Below, piece by piece: positions 5,247 through 5,872 of a DNA stretch of 5,872 nt. This stretch comes from Candidatus Colwellbacteria bacterium RIFCSPLOWO2_12_FULL_43_11 (GTDB lineage Bacteria; Patescibacteriota; Minisyncoccia; UBA6257; Colwellbacteraceae): assembly GCA_001817805.1 (NCBI GenBank), contig MHJB01000024.1:1-5872 (forward strand), in the 5' to 3' direction. Both the position numbers and the translations under genes were made by a program. Numbering within the stretch: position 1 is the first letter of the stretch; each line of letters begins with the position of its first letter. A model generated the notes under the pieces. It was not told where the DNA came from. It saw only the letters and a program-made list of their open reading frames with translations, and did not search any database.

Positions 5247-5393
5247 GCCGCCCCATCTGTCGCCGTGCGGAACATCCCGCAGGCGCGTTGGGCTCGGTTC
5301 CGCCGCTTAGGCGGACCAACACGCCGAGGGAGAAGGAAATCCGCCTGCTGGAGGCGGATTATTCTGGTTCCGGTAGGCAATAGATGGGGCGGC
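5247..5393 (-). ncRNA. Structured unit B directly downstream of trpS: candidate 3' UTR structure or small RNA
   Basis: A perfect 12-base stem (5247-5258 with 5382-5393) closes a 147-base unit whose - strand 5' base is the last base of the trpS stop codon. Inside are hairpins TGCGG/CCGCA (5266-5270, 5277-5281), a ten-position stem 5282-5291/5316-5325 capped by TCCGCC/GGCGGA (5299-5304, 5310-5315), and a perfect 9-base stem 5338-5346/5352-5360. The one C/A mismatch (5286/5321) is a G-U pair on the - strand. A second pairing, 5293-5297 with 5324-5328, would form a pseudoknot. I could not match it to RNase P, tmRNA, SRP, 6S or 5S RNA. No T tract follows the closing stem. That it is transcribed as a functional RNA is inference; a DNA repeat is the main alternative. 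Confidence 0.4.
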
Positions 5394-5872
5394 TAAATGA
5401 GTCCGGCTTTCTTATTCACTTCCGCCATAGTCTTTTTGGCAATAAGTCGCGCTTTTCTGGCGCCGCCCTCCAACGTTTTCATAACAAGCTTTCTGTTTTT
5501 TATTAGCTTGCCGCGTCTCTCCTGGAAAGGTTTAAGTTTCTTTATAACAACTTCGGCCAACTCTTCTTTGAATTTGCCATAGCCAAATCCTTTAAACTTA
5601 TTTACCACGTCGGTTGTGGTGAGTCCCGAAAACTCCGAATAAATTAGAACTAAATTGGATACTGCCGGTCTTTTTTCGGGGTCATAATCAATCGAACTCG
5701 AGGAGTCCGTCACGGCTCTTTTTATCTTTTCTCTTATTACGCTCGGTGAGTCCGATAAGTAGAGACATCCGGCGGGAATTGATTTAGACATCTTTTTCTC
5801 CGGATTGTCCAAGCTCATAATTCTCGTAGCTTTTGTTAAAACCGCCTTAGGTTCCTTGAACGTTTGGCCGAA
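5393..5872 (-). CDS. trpS: Tryptophanyl-tRNA synthetase, C-terminal part (5' end outside window)
   Basis: TrpRS is a class I synthetase that charges tRNA-Trp with tryptophan. The frame is open to the right edge, so about 159 residues are visible of the roughly 330 usual for the family; the Met at 5818 is internal. The class I KMSKS loop is intact (5794-5780) in the context TRIMSLDNPEKKMSKS, which is characteristic of TrpRS. It is followed by the anticodon-binding helical domain with AVTDS, DYDPEKRPAVSNLVLIY and a lysine-rich C terminus ending AGLI. The nucleotide-binding HIGH-like motif and Rossmann fold lie outside. The gene is convergent with RNase J and its TAG stop abuts structured unit B. 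No obvious frameshift or missing residue is seen. Confidence 0.96.
   Translation of the reverse strand, partial: FGQTFKEPKAVLTKATRIMSLDNPEKKMSKSIPAGCLYLSDSPSVIREKIKRAVTDSSSSIDYDPEKRPAVSNLVLIYSEFSGLTTTDVVNKFKGFGYGKFKEELAEVVIKKLKPFQERRGKLIKNRKLVMKTLEGGARKARLIAKKTMAEVNKKAGLI

Noticed and set aside
5126..5380. An 84-codon open frame on the - strand in the convergent gap
   Set aside because: It translates the GC-rich palindromes (ACLPVGR, RLPQGG), has no protein-like pattern, and crosses both structured units, so it is a repeat-derived spurious frame.
5074..5393. RNase P RNA, tmRNA, SRP RNA or 6S RNA in the structured gap
   Set aside because: Neither strand shows the RNase P GAGGAAAGUCC/ACAGAA core, a tmRNA tag frame with tRNA-like ends, or the SRP domain IV GGAAGG/AGCAG loop. 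Nor does either form the single long bulged rod of 6S RNA.
5075..5393. MITE insertions with target-site duplication
   Set aside because: Terminal inverted repeats exist, but no identical direct duplication flanks either unit, so transposition is not supported by the ends.

Overview
The window looks like a compact chromosome segment from an uncultivated Patescibacteria/CPR bacterium, most likely of the Parcubacteria type. That placement is an inference from gene content and style. It rests on an RNase J in place of an RNase E context, a membrane-anchored family 5 solute-binding protein next to secG, and short or absent intergenic gaps. No start codon here is preceded by a Shine-Dalgarno motif, and the genetic code is standard (no in-frame TGA in the genes). 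No taxonomic search could be run.

Layout, left to right. Positions 2-562 hold the C-terminal third of cofactor-independent phosphoglycerate mutase (gpmI), cut by the window edge. It is followed by a four-helix membrane protein of the Phage_holin_4_2/YvlD type (591-938), secG (938-1159, start overlapping the previous stop by one base), and a membrane-anchored oligopeptide-type solute-binding protein (1186-2745). These four genes face the same way with gaps of at most 28 bases and are probably one transcription unit. A 17-position hairpin (2757-2803) separates them from a small cupin (2814-3149). Then come tRNA-Leu(CAG) (3179-3262), a degenerate palindromic repeat (3268-3308) and a complete RNase J gene (3337-5073). 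On the opposite strand, the C-terminal part of tryptophanyl-tRNA synthetase (5872-5393) runs in from the right edge and converges on RNase J.

The genes are mostly housekeeping: glycolysis, protein export, peptide uptake or binding, RNA decay, and tRNA supply and charging. The least ordinary stretch is the roughly 320-base convergent gap 5074-5392. It has no credible protein gene, is visibly more GC-rich than its flanks, and is almost entirely made of inverted repeats. Two tandem units (5075-5234 and 5247-5393) are each closed by a long terminal stem and contain several perfect hairpins. The second unit begins at the last base of the trpS stop codon and could form a pseudoknot. Two internal stem positions that are C/A mismatches on the + strand become G-U pairs on the - strand, hinting that a - strand transcript may be the structured molecule. 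Whether this is a trpS 3' UTR or terminator, an independent small RNA, or a pair of immobile palindromic repeat elements cannot be settled from one copy.
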